Assembly: GCF_050487225.1 (NCBI RefSeq) | Contig: NZ_JBKQGY010000001.1 | Span: 62,001 to 126,000 of the forward strand | Length of the DNA stretch: 64,000 nucleotides | Origin: Paenalcaligenes sp050487225 | Lineage (GTDB): Bacteria > Pseudomonadota > Gammaproteobacteria > Burkholderiales > Burkholderiaceae_B | Direction: 5' to 3' | Part shown: positions 52,309-61,443 of the stretch, in pieces | Position numbering within the stretch: the stretch's first letter is position 1 | How the letters are laid out: every line of letters starts with the position of its first letter | Position numbers and translations under genes: made by a program | The notes under the pieces: generated by a model | Told to the model about the DNA's origin: nothing | The model's input: the letters and a program-made list of their open reading frames with translations, nothing else | Database searches by the model: none

Positions 52309-53000
52309 CCACCACACGCGTTAAAAAATTCTTACAGCGTTATTTGAAAAAGGCAGAGACGGCACCGGATGTGCCGCTACCTTGGCTAAGTCCGTGGGAG
52401 CAGCCTTTGCTAGGCACACGGTATTTTGTGTTGGATCTAGAGTCTGATGGCTTACAGCGCAAAAACAACCGTATTTTGTCGGTAGGGGCGATCACAGTCG
52501 TAGAGCAGTCACTCTGTTATAGCGAGGCTTTTTATCACGTGCTGCAGCATACCGGTACGTTGCAAGAGGACGCCATGTTGATTCATGGGTTGTCGCCTAC
52601 GGCGCTAGAGCAGGGTGATAACACGGCAGAAGTATTGCAGGCGCTCTGTGAGCAGGGGCAGCAGAGCGTATGGGTAGGCTTTCATGCGGGGTTTGATGCC
52701 TTGTTATTGCAGCAGGCGTTTGAGTCGGTGCTGCAGTGGCCATATGAGCCACAGAGCCTGAATGTAGCCGAATATTTGCCGGCACTATTTCCTGATAAAG
52801 CCAGTACTCAGCATAGTTTGGATGACTGGGTGGAGCACTTCGCATTGCAAGGTATAGAGCGTCATAACGCATTAGGTGATGCCATGGTCACAGCAGAGCT
52901 ACTGCTGATCGCGTTGCGTAAAGCGTCTCAACTAGGATTAACGACGTGGGGTGAAGTGCGGCAGCTACGCCTGCAACAACAAAAAAAGCGTGGCTATTAA
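52305..53000 (+). CDS. DEDDh 3'-5' exonuclease (DnaQ-like)
   Basis: A 231-residue exonuclease related to the proofreading subunit of DNA polymerase III. The metal ligands of the DEDDh fold are in place: Asp44 and Glu46 (VLDLESDGL), Asp in VGFHAGFDALLL, and His and Asp in RHNALGDAMVTAEL. An N-terminal stretch of about 35 residues precedes the domain. It is coupled to the DUF294 gene by a 4-base overlap and converges on fliR. Substrate and role are unknown. Confidence 0.9.
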   Translation: MTTTRVKKFLQRYLKKAETAPDVPLPWLSPWEQPLLGTRYFVLDLESDGLQRKNNRILSVGAITVVEQSLCYSEAFYHVLQHTGTLQEDAMLIHGLSPTALEQGDNTAEVLQALCEQGQQSVWVGFHAGFDALLLQQAFESVLQWPYEPQSLNVAEYLPALFPDKASTQHSLDDWVEHFALQGIERHNALGDAMVTAELLLIALRKASQLGLTTWGEVRQLRLQQQKKRGY

Positions 53001-53006
53001 ATGAAT

Positions 53007-53033
53007 AGAGGCTTAGAAACCAGCCAAGCCTCT
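53007..53033. terminator. possible terminator between exonuclease gene and fliR
   Basis: An eight-base inverted repeat AGAGGCTT/AAGCCTCT with an 11-base loop spans the fliR stop. Only the leftward reading has T-rich sequence after it (ATTCATTT), so it would mainly serve fliR. Confidence 0.35.
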
Positions 53034-53801
53034 GGCCATACGCAGCATGGCGCTGTAACCAGAGTCAAAAAAGCGCATTAAGAAGGGCGTGATCTGCGGG
53101 ACTACCACAGTTAGCAGCGATAACCCCACTAACAAGCTAATAGGGAAGCCCACCGCAAAGACAGTAAGTTGCTGCGCAGTACGATTCAAAATCCCAAAGG
53201 CTAAGTTAATCGTCAGCAACACAATAATCAGTGGCAGAGCCAGCAGTAAGCCGCTAATCATAAGCTGGGCACTCCACTCTAAAAGCACCCCCCAGCCGTT
53301 GCTGTTCAGGCTACCCGGTTGTATGGGCAAGATCTCAAAGGTTCTAAACAGCACTTGCAGCATGATGAGGTGGCCGTTGAGCGCTAAAAACACGAGCATG
53401 GCGACCAGGTTGAGAATGCGCGATAGTACAGCCGTGTTGGAGCCTGTGGCGGGATCAAAAAACGAAGCAAAGGATAAGCCCATTTGCAGGCCGATGAACT
53501 CCCCAGCAGTCTGCACGGCAGCAAACACAATACGCATGATCAAGCCTAGGGCGACGCCTATTAAGACCTGCTGTACGCCTAGCAGCAAAGCCGGGTAGGA
53601 GCCTGTAGGCAGTGTAGGCATGTCAGGTAAGCTAGGTGCAATGACTATCGCCATTAGCGCTGCCAAGCCTACTTTTACTTTTTTGGGAACGGCTGACTCA
53701 CTGAACAGCGGTGCTGTGGCAACTAGCCCTAACAGCCTAAAGAAAGGCCAGATGAAGCTATTAAGCCAAAGGTAGGCTTGTTCAGTGGTGAACTGGATCA
53801 T
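53013..53801 (-). CDS. fliR: flagellar export gate protein FliR
   Basis: FliR is a core subunit of the FliPQR export gate. The 262-residue protein has six predicted helices with the conserved N-terminal FIWPFFRLLGLVATAPLFSESAVPKKVKVGLA and the QTAGEFIGLQMGLSFASFFDPATG loop. It is the last gene of the leftward fliLMNOPQR run, 9 bases after fliQ. Confidence 0.96.
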   Translation of the reverse strand: MIQFTTEQAYLWLNSFIWPFFRLLGLVATAPLFSESAVPKKVKVGLAALMAIVIAPSLPDMPTLPTGSYPALLLGVQQVLIGVALGLIMRIVFAAVQTAGEFIGLQMGLSFASFFDPATGSNTAVLSRILNLVAMLVFLALNGHLIMLQVLFRTFEILPIQPGSLNSNGWGVLLEWSAQLMISGLLLALPLIIVLLTINLAFGILNRTAQQLTVFAVGFPISLLVGLSLLTVVVPQITPFLMRFFDSGYSAMLRMARGLAGF

Positions 53802-53810
53802 GTAGAAGAG

Positions 53811-54080
53811 CTACTGCACCAAGCCTGGAATAGAGGAGAACAGGTTTTGTATGTAGTCCACCAAGGTGCTGATTAGCCAAGGGCCTAACAGCACAATGGT
53901 AACGCCTACGGCCAACAGCTTAGGAATGAATGACAGTGTCATCTCATTGATCTGTGTAGCGGCTTGGAAAATACTGATGGCCAAACCTACGGTTAGCGTG
54001 ACCAGCAGTAGTGGGCCTGCAATGGTCAGCGCTATTTTCAGTGCCATGTAGGTCATGGTCATGACGGTTTCAGCGGTCAT
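53811..54080 (-). CDS. fliQ: flagellar export gate protein FliQ
   Basis: FliQ is the small two-helix gate subunit. The 89-residue protein shows the TAETVMTMTYMALKIALTIAGPLLLVTLTVGLAISIFQAATQINEMTLSFIPKL family pattern throughout. It lies between fliP (10 bases away) and fliR. Confidence 0.96.
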   Translation of the reverse strand: MTAETVMTMTYMALKIALTIAGPLLLVTLTVGLAISIFQAATQINEMTLSFIPKLLAVGVTIVLLGPWLISTLVDYIQNLFSSIPGLVQ

Positions 54081-54090
54081 GCTCTTTACC

Positions 54091-54894
54091 TCAAATATAG
54101 AAGCTGCGCGCTAAGGAGCCCAGCAACAAGTTCCACCCGTCTGCTAACACAAAAAGCATGAGCTTAAACGGTAGCGAAATGGTGACTGGCGGCACCATCA
54201 TCATCCCTAGTGACATCAGTACACTGGCAATCACCAAGTCTATGATGAGAAAGGGGATGAAAATTGTGAAGCCTATCTGAAAAGCCGTTTTCAGTTCACT
54301 GGTGATAAATGCTGGCGCTAAGACACGCAGCGGCACATCTGCGGGGGATTCCAGATTGCTGACCCCTGCCATTTCGCTAAACAGTTGTAGATCGGTTTCA
54401 CGTGTTTGGTGCAGCATGAAGGTTTTCAGGGGCTGACTACCGCGCTCTAACGCTTCAGGAAAGGAGATCTCGGCACGGGAGAGCGGGGCATAGGCTTCTT
54501 CGTGTATTTGCTCAAACACGGGCCCCATCGTAAAGAAGGTCAGGAACAGGGCCAGGCCAATTAACACCATATTAGGTGGGGCACTACCCGTACCCATGGC
54601 GTTACGCAACAAGCCCAGCACAATCACAATACGTGTGAAGCCTGTCATCAACAACAGGATGGCTGGCAAGAACGACATCATGGTCAGTAAAGCCAAGGTT
54701 TCTAGGCTTAATGACCACCGTTGTCCGCCGTCGTCGGTAGGGGTAGTGGTAAAGGCAGGTAGGCTGGCTTGTGCCCAGACATCCAGCGGATACAGATACA
54801 GCAGCATAGCGATCAGAGCGCAGCCCGAAAGTAGCCAAGAACGGCGTAAGGGCAGGCGATCAGCCAGCTGATTAAGAGGTTGGATTCTGCTCAT
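54091..54894 (-). CDS. fliP: flagellar export gate protein FliP
   Basis: FliP forms the central ring of the export gate. I start it at the ATG at 54894, giving 267 residues with a signal peptide (RRSWLLSGCALIAMLLYLYPLDVWAQA); the frame is open 39 residues further but only into fliO. Conserved stretches include TRIVIVLGLLRNAMGTGSAPPNMVLIGLALFLTFF and FIPFLIIDLVIASVLMSLGMMMVPP. Its 5' end overlaps the fliO 3' end by 23 bases. Confidence 0.96.
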   Translation of the reverse strand: MSRIQPLNQLADRLPLRRSWLLSGCALIAMLLYLYPLDVWAQASLPAFTTTPTDDGGQRWSLSLETLALLTMMSFLPAILLLMTGFTRIVIVLGLLRNAMGTGSAPPNMVLIGLALFLTFFTMGPVFEQIHEEAYAPLSRAEISFPEALERGSQPLKTFMLHQTRETDLQLFSEMAGVSNLESPADVPLRVLAPAFITSELKTAFQIGFTIFIPFLIIDLVIASVLMSLGMMMVPPVTISLPFKLMLFVLADGWNLLLGSLARSFYI

Positions 54895-55192
54895 GTTGGT
54901 GTTGTTGCAGATGGTGTTGAAAACTCTCGGGTGTCGCAGCGGAGGATTCAAAACGATGCAACAAATTGATCTGCTGAGGGGTAACGCCCAGCAGTAGTTT
55001 CTGGCCTTCACTTTCTACCAGTAACACCTGCATACGAGGCCCTACACCCTGTTTATCTAGTATGGTAATTAAGGGTTTTTTACCTGCAGGGCGCAAGAGC
55101 TTGGTACGTTTGGCCAGCCACCCACCCACTACGATCAGTAGAATGACTGCAATCAGGCTTGTGCTGATTCGTAGTAGGTCGGCTTCGTTCAT
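54872..55192 (-). CDS. fliO: flagellar export accessory protein FliO
   Basis: FliO helps assemble the FliP ring. The 106-residue protein has one N-terminal membrane helix (LIAVILLIVVGGWLAKR) and a small cytoplasmic domain with MQVLLVESEGQKLLLGVTPQQINLLH, a conserved FliO pattern, followed by a His/Gln-rich tail. It is 5 bases after fliN. Confidence 0.93.
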   Translation of the reverse strand: MNEADLLRISTSLIAVILLIVVGGWLAKRTKLLRPAGKKPLITILDKQGVGPRMQVLLVESEGQKLLLGVTPQQINLLHRFESSAATPESFQHHLQQHQHEQNPTS

Positions 55193-55197
55193 GGTGC

Positions 55198-55737
55198 TTA
55201 TCTGCGCGTATTCAGACGTTGGATACGGTCGGAGGGGGTAATGATATCGGTCACACGTATGCCGTATTTCTCATCCACCACTACAACCTCGCCTTGGGCT
55301 ATCAAGTAGCCGTTCACGAAAATATCCATAGGCTCACCTGCTAGACCGTCCAACTCTACAACCGAGCCCTGCCCCAGTTGCAGAATGTTTTTGATGGTCA
55401 GGCGTGTACGGCCCAGCTCTACCGACAACTGAACAGGAATATCCATGATCATGTCTATGTCGCTGTGGCTGCTACCGCCAGCACCGCTGAGTGGCGGGAA
55501 GATCGCGTTAGGTGCACCGCTGTCTGGTTCTGGCGAAGTAGAGGTGGCAGCCGTTTGCTCCGCCAGTGCGGAGGCCCAATCATCATTCAGATTTTCCAGA
55601 CCAGCCGCTTGGGTAGAGGAGGATTTATCGTCATTCTGACCAGCCAGTTGTTCAGCCATGGCAGCATCCCAGTCTAGCTCGGTGTTGTCGTCAGAAGAAA
55701 CAGGCTGTGTGGGGTTGTTATTCTGAGGTTCTGTCAT
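55198..55737 (-). CDS. fliN: flagellar motor switch protein FliN
   Basis: FliN forms the base of the C ring. The 179-residue protein has a long acidic and Ala/Ser-rich N-terminal part (residues 1-95) and the C-terminal SpoA domain (DIPVQLSVELGRTRLTIKNILQLGQGSVVELDGLAGEPMDIFVNGYLIAQGEVVVVDEKYGIRV). It is longer than E. coli FliN (137 residues) because of the N-terminal part. It overlaps fliM by 20 bases. Confidence 0.96.
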   Translation of the reverse strand: MTEPQNNNPTQPVSSDDNTELDWDAAMAEQLAGQNDDKSSSTQAAGLENLNDDWASALAEQTAATSTSPEPDSGAPNAIFPPLSGAGGSSHSDIDMIMDIPVQLSVELGRTRLTIKNILQLGQGSVVELDGLAGEPMDIFVNGYLIAQGEVVVVDEKYGIRVTDIITPSDRIQRLNTRR

Positions 55738-56740
55738 GTAAGTTCACTTTTCGGAAATCAGGTTCTGTATAGGTCAGAACTTTTTGTACGCGCAGTGCCA
55801 TATGCCCATTGGAAGTACCGTATTGGCATTCCATGATGGGTACGCCATCCACGTGTGCAAAGATGCGTTCGGGGATATCAATAGGGAGTACATCGCCCAC
55901 TTGCAGCTGCATCAATGCGGAAATAGAGGTATGGATTTTCTGGAAATCCGCAACTAGTTCCACATCGGCGCTACGTACTTGGCGTGTCAGTTGTTGGGTC
56001 CAGCGCTGATCAATGGCGCTGCTACTGGTGTCTTGCAGAGGGCGCGTCAGTAAGTCGCGTACCGGTTCAATCATGGAGTAGGGCAGGCAAATATTCAGGT
56101 TGCCACCTTGTGCGCCAAACTCAATGTTGAACGATGTCACGACGACCAAGTCGTTACCAGAGCTAATGCTGGCGAACTTGGTATGCATTTCTGAACGCAC
56201 ATACTCGTACTCAAGCTTGTAAACGTTTTCCCACGCTTCACAATAGTTTTCCAGCGTGTGCGTGAGCAAACGTTGAATGATGCGCTGTTCGGTGACGGTA
56301 AAGTCTCTACCTTCTACGCGAGTGCTGTAACGACCGTGACCGCCGAATAAGCTATCAATAATCAGGAACACCAAGCTGGGGTCAAACGTGAACAGTGAAA
56401 TACCACGCAACGGCTTGAGATTCACCATGTTCAGGTTACTAGGCACGGGCAAATTACGCTCAAAGTCACTGTATTTTTGTACTTTGATGGTGCCAACAGT
56501 AATGTCTGCATTGCGGCGCATAAAGCTGAGCATAGTGCTGCGCAAACGACGAGCAAAGCGTTCGTTGATCAGCTCAAGCGTTTGCATGCGATGTCGGATG
56601 ACACGCTCGGGCGACGCTAAGTCGTAAGGCCTGACACCGCTGGACGGCAGTTCTTTGCTGGTGTTCTCGGCACCTTCACCGGTGACACCCGCCAGCAGGG
56701 CATCGACTTCGTCTTGTGATAAAAAGCTTTGGTACGACAT
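55718..56740 (-). CDS. fliM: flagellar motor switch protein FliM
   Basis: FliM is the C-ring protein that binds CheY-P. The 340-residue protein starts with SYQSFLSQDEVDALLAGVTG, which includes the CheY-binding N-terminal peptide, then the middle domain (LELINERFARRLRSTMLSFMRR, FDPSLVFLIIDSLFGGHG) and a SpoA C-terminal domain. Its start abuts the fliL stop. Confidence 0.97.
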   Translation of the reverse strand: MSYQSFLSQDEVDALLAGVTGEGAENTSKELPSSGVRPYDLASPERVIRHRMQTLELINERFARRLRSTMLSFMRRNADITVGTIKVQKYSDFERNLPVPSNLNMVNLKPLRGISLFTFDPSLVFLIIDSLFGGHGRYSTRVEGRDFTVTEQRIIQRLLTHTLENYCEAWENVYKLEYEYVRSEMHTKFASISSGNDLVVVTSFNIEFGAQGGNLNICLPYSMIEPVRDLLTRPLQDTSSSAIDQRWTQQLTRQVRSADVELVADFQKIHTSISALMQLQVGDVLPIDIPERIFAHVDGVPIMECQYGTSNGHMALRVQKVLTYTEPDFRKVNLHDRTSE

Positions 56741-57340
56741 TTACTGGACCACAAAAGCGGTGAATAAAACATTAGCGATGCGCGGTTTTACAGAACTAGG
56801 TTCGTAAGGCGCATTCAAAACCATTGTGAGTGCATTCACCAGCTCTTCTCTGCCTTGTGGTGTTTGCACATGGAAAGGGTTTTGAGCTGACAGGGTTTTG
56901 AGCACGCGGTCGCGAACCACTGGCATAAATTCACCTAACAACAAACGGGTCTCGTCGTCTTCTACACGCAGCGTCAACGCGGTGTAGAGAATACGTGAGC
57001 GCTGACCATCATTTAGGGTGACCGTGAAAGGCTCAAGCGAGGTGAAAATAGGTTTGGGTGCAACAGCCGGTGCTGCCGGTTTAGACGCTGGTTTTTCTTC
57101 GTCTTCTGCGGTTTGTTCGGTAGCGTTGGCCTGAGGCGCGGCAAAAAAGGTAATACCCCCTTGTTGCCACGAGTAGTACAAGGTTGCTCCCACGCTGGCT
57201 GCAATAATCAGCACGACGATAAGCAAGTTCTTGAGAAAGCGAGAAAACCCAGAGCGCGCTGGGCGACGGCGTGGTCGCTCAACGGGAGTAGTCGCTGATG
57301 AGGATGCGTTTTTGGAGCGAACTGTAGTAGAAGTAGCCAT
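56741..57340 (-). CDS. fliL: flagellar basal-body-associated protein FliL
   Basis: FliL sits in the inner membrane around the stator. The 199-residue protein starts at the ATG at 57340; 12 upstream in-frame residues are unsupported. It has a basic, Ser/Thr-rich N-terminus, one membrane helix (NLLIVVLIIAASVGATLYYSW), an Ala/Pro linker and the periplasmic FliL domain (YTALTLRVEDDETRLLLGEFMPVVRDRVL). It is the first gene after a 157-base gap from fliK. Confidence 0.95.
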   Translation of the reverse strand: MATSTTVRSKNASSSATTPVERPRRRPARSGFSRFLKNLLIVVLIIAASVGATLYYSWQQGGITFFAAPQANATEQTAEDEEKPASKPAAPAVAPKPIFTSLEPFTVTLNDGQRSRILYTALTLRVEDDETRLLLGEFMPVVRDRVLKTLSAQNPFHVQTPQGREELVNALTMVLNAPYEPSSVKPRIANVLFTAFVVQ

Positions 57341-57497
57341 AGTAACAATGTCGCGCGAAATTCTGTGTCGCAGCAAAAAAAGCCCTAGGACATTGTGCCC
57401 CAGGCGGTCAATTCAAATGCAGTGGAATAAGGCAGGTATTGCCGTCTTAATCCACTCTTTATGGTGTGCTAAGTAAAGGCGTTAGGTTTGGGGAGCC

Positions 57498-58772
57498 TTA
57501 CGCAAAGGTGTCAATTAAGGCATCCGGTATAGCTCGTCGAACAGCTGGAGCAATGGTCTCGGTGGTGGCAGAGGATCGACCGTGTAAGAGATCATCAAAG
57601 CGGCTGGACGATGCAGAGTTGGTGCCTGAACCATCATCGTGTTGCTGAGCGAAAAAACCTTGATCGGAAGGCTGATCGCTGACATCGGCCTGACCCAGAG
57701 ATAATCCGTTTTGTGCCAAAGCCTGCTGCAGTTGTGGCAACGCTTGTTCTACTGCCTGACGTACATTGGCATGTGCCGATACGATGTAGGCATGGGCAAT
57801 GTTGTCACTGAGCTTTAAGCTGATACGCAACGGGCCAAGTTCAGGTGGGTCCAGTCGCAGTTCAGCATGTTGAACGCCTTGTCTTGAGAAGCTCAACATG
57901 GTTTTACTGAATTCCTGTCCCCATGAGGCAGAGTCTAACGGCTGATTCAAGCTGGCTTGTAGCACAGGCGAGGTACTTGGGGCGGCGGCTGTAGTAATAG
58001 ACGACGCGGTATTCGTGATAGCAGTGGTAACAGCAGGAATATCCAGAGTATGAACCGCTGTTTCAACTTGTGTATTAGGCAGCGTGTTCGTTGCTGCAGG
58101 CAAGGAGGTTAATACCGCTTTGACGGTGTCTGTATTGCTAGCCTGCTTAGCAGCGACGTGTGCGGTGCTGAGTAGTGATGCTGCCGATACTGTTTTGACC
58201 GTGGCGGGTTTAGCCAGGTCTGCCATGGCTACCGTCTCAGTGTCTAGGGACGTGTCCGTGCTGCGTACAGCAGGTATAACGGGTGCTGCCACTGTTGCTG
58301 TAGTGGTTTGCGGGCTACGTAGATCAGAGACACGTTTTGCCGCAGGTTGAACAGCGGTATGCAGACGTGTTTCGGCGCTTTGTAGCAGCGTGTCAGTAAG
58401 CAGATTGCGAGGCTCAGATGTGCCGTGTTCTGTGCCTTCAGTTGCTACCTGTTGAGGGCGTAACCCTTGCTGTATGCTGGCGGACTCCGCTGCAATAAAC
58501 AGTGTCGTTGCAATCAGGCTTAACGCCGAGTCGGTGTCGTCGTCAGCGTGAGAGGATGGCTCAGAGACTGACTCGTTTTTGTGTTTGTTAAAAGGCAGTT
58601 GACCGGGTGTGGCTAGTACGGCGTCCGTTGCTGTGTCGCTGCCGTCAGCCCCCTCGTGCTGCGAAGCCAATACCGACGCAAAACTATCTGCGTCGGCGCT
58701 GGGTTGTGCAGCGGCGGTGGGGGGCGCACTGGCTGGAACGGGAGTAACCAGAGTAAGAGCCTGTGTAGTCAT
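57498..58772 (-). CDS. fliK: flagellar hook-length control protein FliK
   Basis: FliK measures the hook and triggers the FlhB switch. The 424-residue protein has a long low-complexity Thr/Ala/Ser-rich ruler part (residues about 1-275) and the conserved C-terminal domain (residues about 285-370) with AELRLDPPELGPLRISLKL and ANVRQAVEQALPQLQQALAQNGLSL. It follows fliJ by 12 bases. Confidence 0.95.
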   Translation of the reverse strand: MTTQALTLVTPVPASAPPTAAAQPSADADSFASVLASQHEGADGSDTATDAVLATPGQLPFNKHKNESVSEPSSHADDDTDSALSLIATTLFIAAESASIQQGLRPQQVATEGTEHGTSEPRNLLTDTLLQSAETRLHTAVQPAAKRVSDLRSPQTTTATVAAPVIPAVRSTDTSLDTETVAMADLAKPATVKTVSAASLLSTAHVAAKQASNTDTVKAVLTSLPAATNTLPNTQVETAVHTLDIPAVTTAITNTASSITTAAAPSTSPVLQASLNQPLDSASWGQEFSKTMLSFSRQGVQHAELRLDPPELGPLRISLKLSDNIAHAYIVSAHANVRQAVEQALPQLQQALAQNGLSLGQADVSDQPSDQGFFAQQHDDGSGTNSASSSRFDDLLHGRSSATTETIAPAVRRAIPDALIDTFA

Positions 58773-58784
58773 AACTGCCTCGGA

Positions 58785-59234
58785 CTAATTGGTAGGGTGT
58801 AAACGCTGGAATAAAGCTGCTGAAAACTCATCGTTTAGGCGTTGCTCTTGGCGCGCTTGTGTACGCTGCCATTCGGCCTGACGACGAGCATGCAAAGTTT
58901 CATAAGCATGTAGGCGTTTCTTTTCTTCTAGCCACAGTGCTTGTTCTTTGCCGATTTTTTCTGACAACTGACCCAATATAGTATTTTGCTGCTGAATGGC
59001 TTCATCCAAAGTGCCGATGAAGCGTTGAAAATTCATGTAGTTCGACATGGCAACACCATTTTGGCCAGCCTCAAGCAAACGTTGGGCATAGTCTTGGCGG
59101 TATTCATGCAGCATGTTGAGCTGTTGTTGAGCGGCGTTATGGCTTTGGTTTAGCGCAGCCAAGCGTTGAGCGACCTCGTCACGGCGATGCTCGCTAAGCT
59201 CAATTAGCATAGAGAGAGAGTGCTGCGGTTTCAT
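58785..59234 (-). CDS. fliJ: flagellar export chaperone-like protein FliJ
   Basis: FliJ is a coiled-coil protein that links the FliI ATPase to FlhA and recycles chaperones. The 149-residue protein is entirely helical and rich in Gln, Arg and Glu (LSEHRRDEVAQRLAALNQSHNAAQQQL, EKKRLHAYETLHARRQAEWQ). It overlaps fliI by 4 bases. Confidence 0.93.
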   Translation of the reverse strand: MKPQHSLSMLIELSEHRRDEVAQRLAALNQSHNAAQQQLNMLHEYRQDYAQRLLEAGQNGVAMSNYMNFQRFIGTLDEAIQQQNTILGQLSEKIGKEQALWLEEKKRLHAYETLHARRQAEWQRTQARQEQRLNDEFSAALFQRLHPTN

Positions 59235-60679
59235 AGGCTATTGCTCCCGGAGTTCAGGACAGTACGTAGCAGGGCAACGGAGTCGTTGTAATCCACTTGT
59301 TCGTTAACGTCCTGTTTAAGAAAACTCTCCAACCACGGGAAGCGATCTATAGCTTCATCAATGGCTGGGTCATTACCTTTGGTGTAAGCACCTACTGCAA
59401 TCAGGTCATGATTGCGTTGATAGCGGGAAATCAGCCCTTTGAAACGGTGCACGCACTGTATTTGCTCAGGCGGCACGACGGCAGACATCACGCGTGAAAT
59501 GGAGGCCTCTATATCAATAGCAGGGTAGTGGCCGGTTTCGGCTAGGCTTCTGGATAGCACAATGTGGCCGTCCAAAATGGCACGAGCGGAGTCAGCAATA
59601 GGGTCTTGCTGGTCGTCGCCTTCGGTCAGCACGGTATAGAACGCGGTAATAGAGCCTGCTTTACCTTGTTGGTTCACAGCACCATTACCAGCGCGTTCCA
59701 CCAGTGCGGGTAGCTTGGCAAAGACAGATGGGGGGTAGCCTTTGGTGGCTGGTGGCTCGCCGACGGCCAAGGCAATTTCCCGCTGCGCCATGGCATAACG
59801 CGTGAGAGAGTCCATGATCAGCAACACGTGTTTGCCTTGATCGCGGAAATACTCAGCAATACGTGTGGCGTACACCGCGCCTTGTAGGCGCAATAAGGGG
59901 GAAACGTCAGCTGGAGCGGCAACCACAACAGCACGTTTCAGGCCTTCAGGCCCAAGGTTGTGTTCGATAAACTCTTTAACTTCTCTACCGCGTTCACCAA
60001 TCAGGCCCACCACAATAATATCGGCTTGGGTGTATCGCGCCATCATGCCTAGCAGCACACTTTTACCTACCCCTGAGCCTGCAAAAAGCCCCATACGCTG
60101 GCCTCGGCCTACGGTCAGTAAGGCGTTGATTGCTTTGACGCCTACGTCTAGCACTGTATCAATGGGGGCTCGTGCTAAGGGGTTAATCAACTCAGTGTGC
60201 AGGCTCGCCGTTTTTGCGGTAGACGGTTCAGCAAAACCATCTAATGCTCTACCCGATGCATCCAGTACGCGGCCTAATAAGTGATCGCCTACGGGGAGGT
60301 GGTGAGTGATGGCGGGTGGTGGCGGTGGTGTGGTTTGGCCATCTTTAGGCAGCGCAATGGGAGCGTCATAGCTGGCCTCTAAAGGCAGTACACGCGCACC
60401 AGGCGTTAACCCAGCGGTATCGCCTTGAGGCATCAGAAACAGTTTGCCGCTTTCAAACCCCACCACTTCGGCATCCGCCCATAGCCCTTGAGCAGAAGAC
60501 AGTTCAATGCGGCATGCCGAACCTACCGGTAAACGCAGCCCCGTTGCTTCGATTACCAATCCGGTTGCGCGCACCACACGGCCGCTATACAACAAGGGGT
60601 CGGTAGACTCTACACGCAAGACCGCATTTTGCAGTTGGGCTTGCCAGCGAGAGGGAAGGGAGGCTGGCTGCGTGCTCAT
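59231..60679 (-). CDS. fliI: flagellar type III export ATPase FliI
   Basis: FliI is the F1-beta-like ATPase of the flagellar export apparatus. The 482-residue protein has Walker A GLFAGSGVGKSVLLG, Walker B VLLIMDSLTRYAMAQREIALAVGEPPATKGYPPSVFAKLP, and the family strand DILLDGHIVLSRSLA-like segment (RAILDGHIVLSRSLAETGHYPAID). It overlaps fliH and fliJ by 4 bases each. Confidence 0.97.
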   Translation of the reverse strand: MSTQPASLPSRWQAQLQNAVLRVESTDPLLYSGRVVRATGLVIEATGLRLPVGSACRIELSSAQGLWADAEVVGFESGKLFLMPQGDTAGLTPGARVLPLEASYDAPIALPKDGQTTPPPPPAITHHLPVGDHLLGRVLDASGRALDGFAEPSTAKTASLHTELINPLARAPIDTVLDVGVKAINALLTVGRGQRMGLFAGSGVGKSVLLGMMARYTQADIIVVGLIGERGREVKEFIEHNLGPEGLKRAVVVAAPADVSPLLRLQGAVYATRIAEYFRDQGKHVLLIMDSLTRYAMAQREIALAVGEPPATKGYPPSVFAKLPALVERAGNGAVNQQGKAGSITAFYTVLTEGDDQQDPIADSARAILDGHIVLSRSLAETGHYPAIDIEASISRVMSAVVPPEQIQCVHRFKGLISRYQRNHDLIAVGAYTKGNDPAIDEAIDRFPWLESFLKQDVNEQVDYNDSVALLRTVLNSGSNSL

Positions 60680-61443
60680 GATAGTTCCAGTGTGCTCGCT
60701 TCGGGGGTCGCTAGGTTCAGCGTATGAATAGCTCTATGCCAGCGCGTTTCTAAGGTGGCATCTATATCGCCCAACGCGGTACGTACACGGCAACCGCCAG
60801 CGGTGATGCTGTCATCGTCCAATACGCGCCAAGAGGGTAGGTGTTCTTGTCGTTGCAGGTAATCGTGTACCAAGGCGTGATCGCGTGGGCTCACATAAAT
60901 GGTGATACCGCTTTGGTCATCCATGTTGGATTCCAACAGCGTACGTATGAGCTGCGGGAGCTGCTCGGGTTGTGATGCCAAGGAGTGTTGAACCACGTGA
61001 CTGGCAATGCGCACGGCGGTATTCAGTAGTGCTTCACCCATTTCGCCATACAGGTTTTCTAGATGGCTTTGGGTACTGCTTAATAGCGTGCTTAATTGTT
61101 CGGCTTGTTGGTGGGCCAGATGCTGGCCTTCAGAGAAACCTTGCTCTTTGCCTTGGGCTAGGCCTTCTGCGTGACCTTTTTGTTTGCCTTCCGCTAACCC
61201 CTCAGTTACCCCTTGTTCGTGGCCTTTTGCGTAACCATCTTGGTAGCCTTCTGCGTGGCCGCGTTGCACAGCGGCTTGGCGCAGTTGTTCAATCTCGGCC
61301 ATGAGTTGGGCCACATCCGGCATGGCAGGCTTGGCCGTGTCATCGCGTTTACGCTGTTTGGCGGCGAGCTCAGGTAGCTCAAACGCCTGCATTTCCCAGC
61401 GTTGCCAATGACCGTAGGGGGAGGAGGGGGCGTGATCAGACAT
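60676..61443 (-). CDS. fliH: flagellar export ATPase regulator FliH
   Basis: FliH binds and holds FliI at the export gate. The 255-residue protein has a central run of Gly-x-x-x-Gly repeats (residues about 78-120, with units such as EGYQDGYAKGHEQG), which form the unusual helix dimer of FliH, and a conserved C-terminal domain. It overlaps fliG by 8 bases and fliI by 4. Confidence 0.95.
   Translation of the reverse strand: MSDHAPSSPYGHWQRWEMQAFELPELAAKQRKRDDTAKPAMPDVAQLMAEIEQLRQAAVQRGHAEGYQDGYAKGHEQGVTEGLAEGKQKGHAEGLAQGKEQGFSEGQHLAHQQAEQLSTLLSSTQSHLENLYGEMGEALLNTAVRIASHVVQHSLASQPEQLPQLIRTLLESNMDDQSGITIYVSPRDHALVHDYLQRQEHLPSWRVLDDDSITAGGCRVRTALGDIDATLETRWHRAIHTLNLATPEASTLELS

Noticed and set aside
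53089..53598. 169-residue open frame on the plus strand
   Set aside because: It is antisense to fliR and lacks a ribosome site or recognisable domain.
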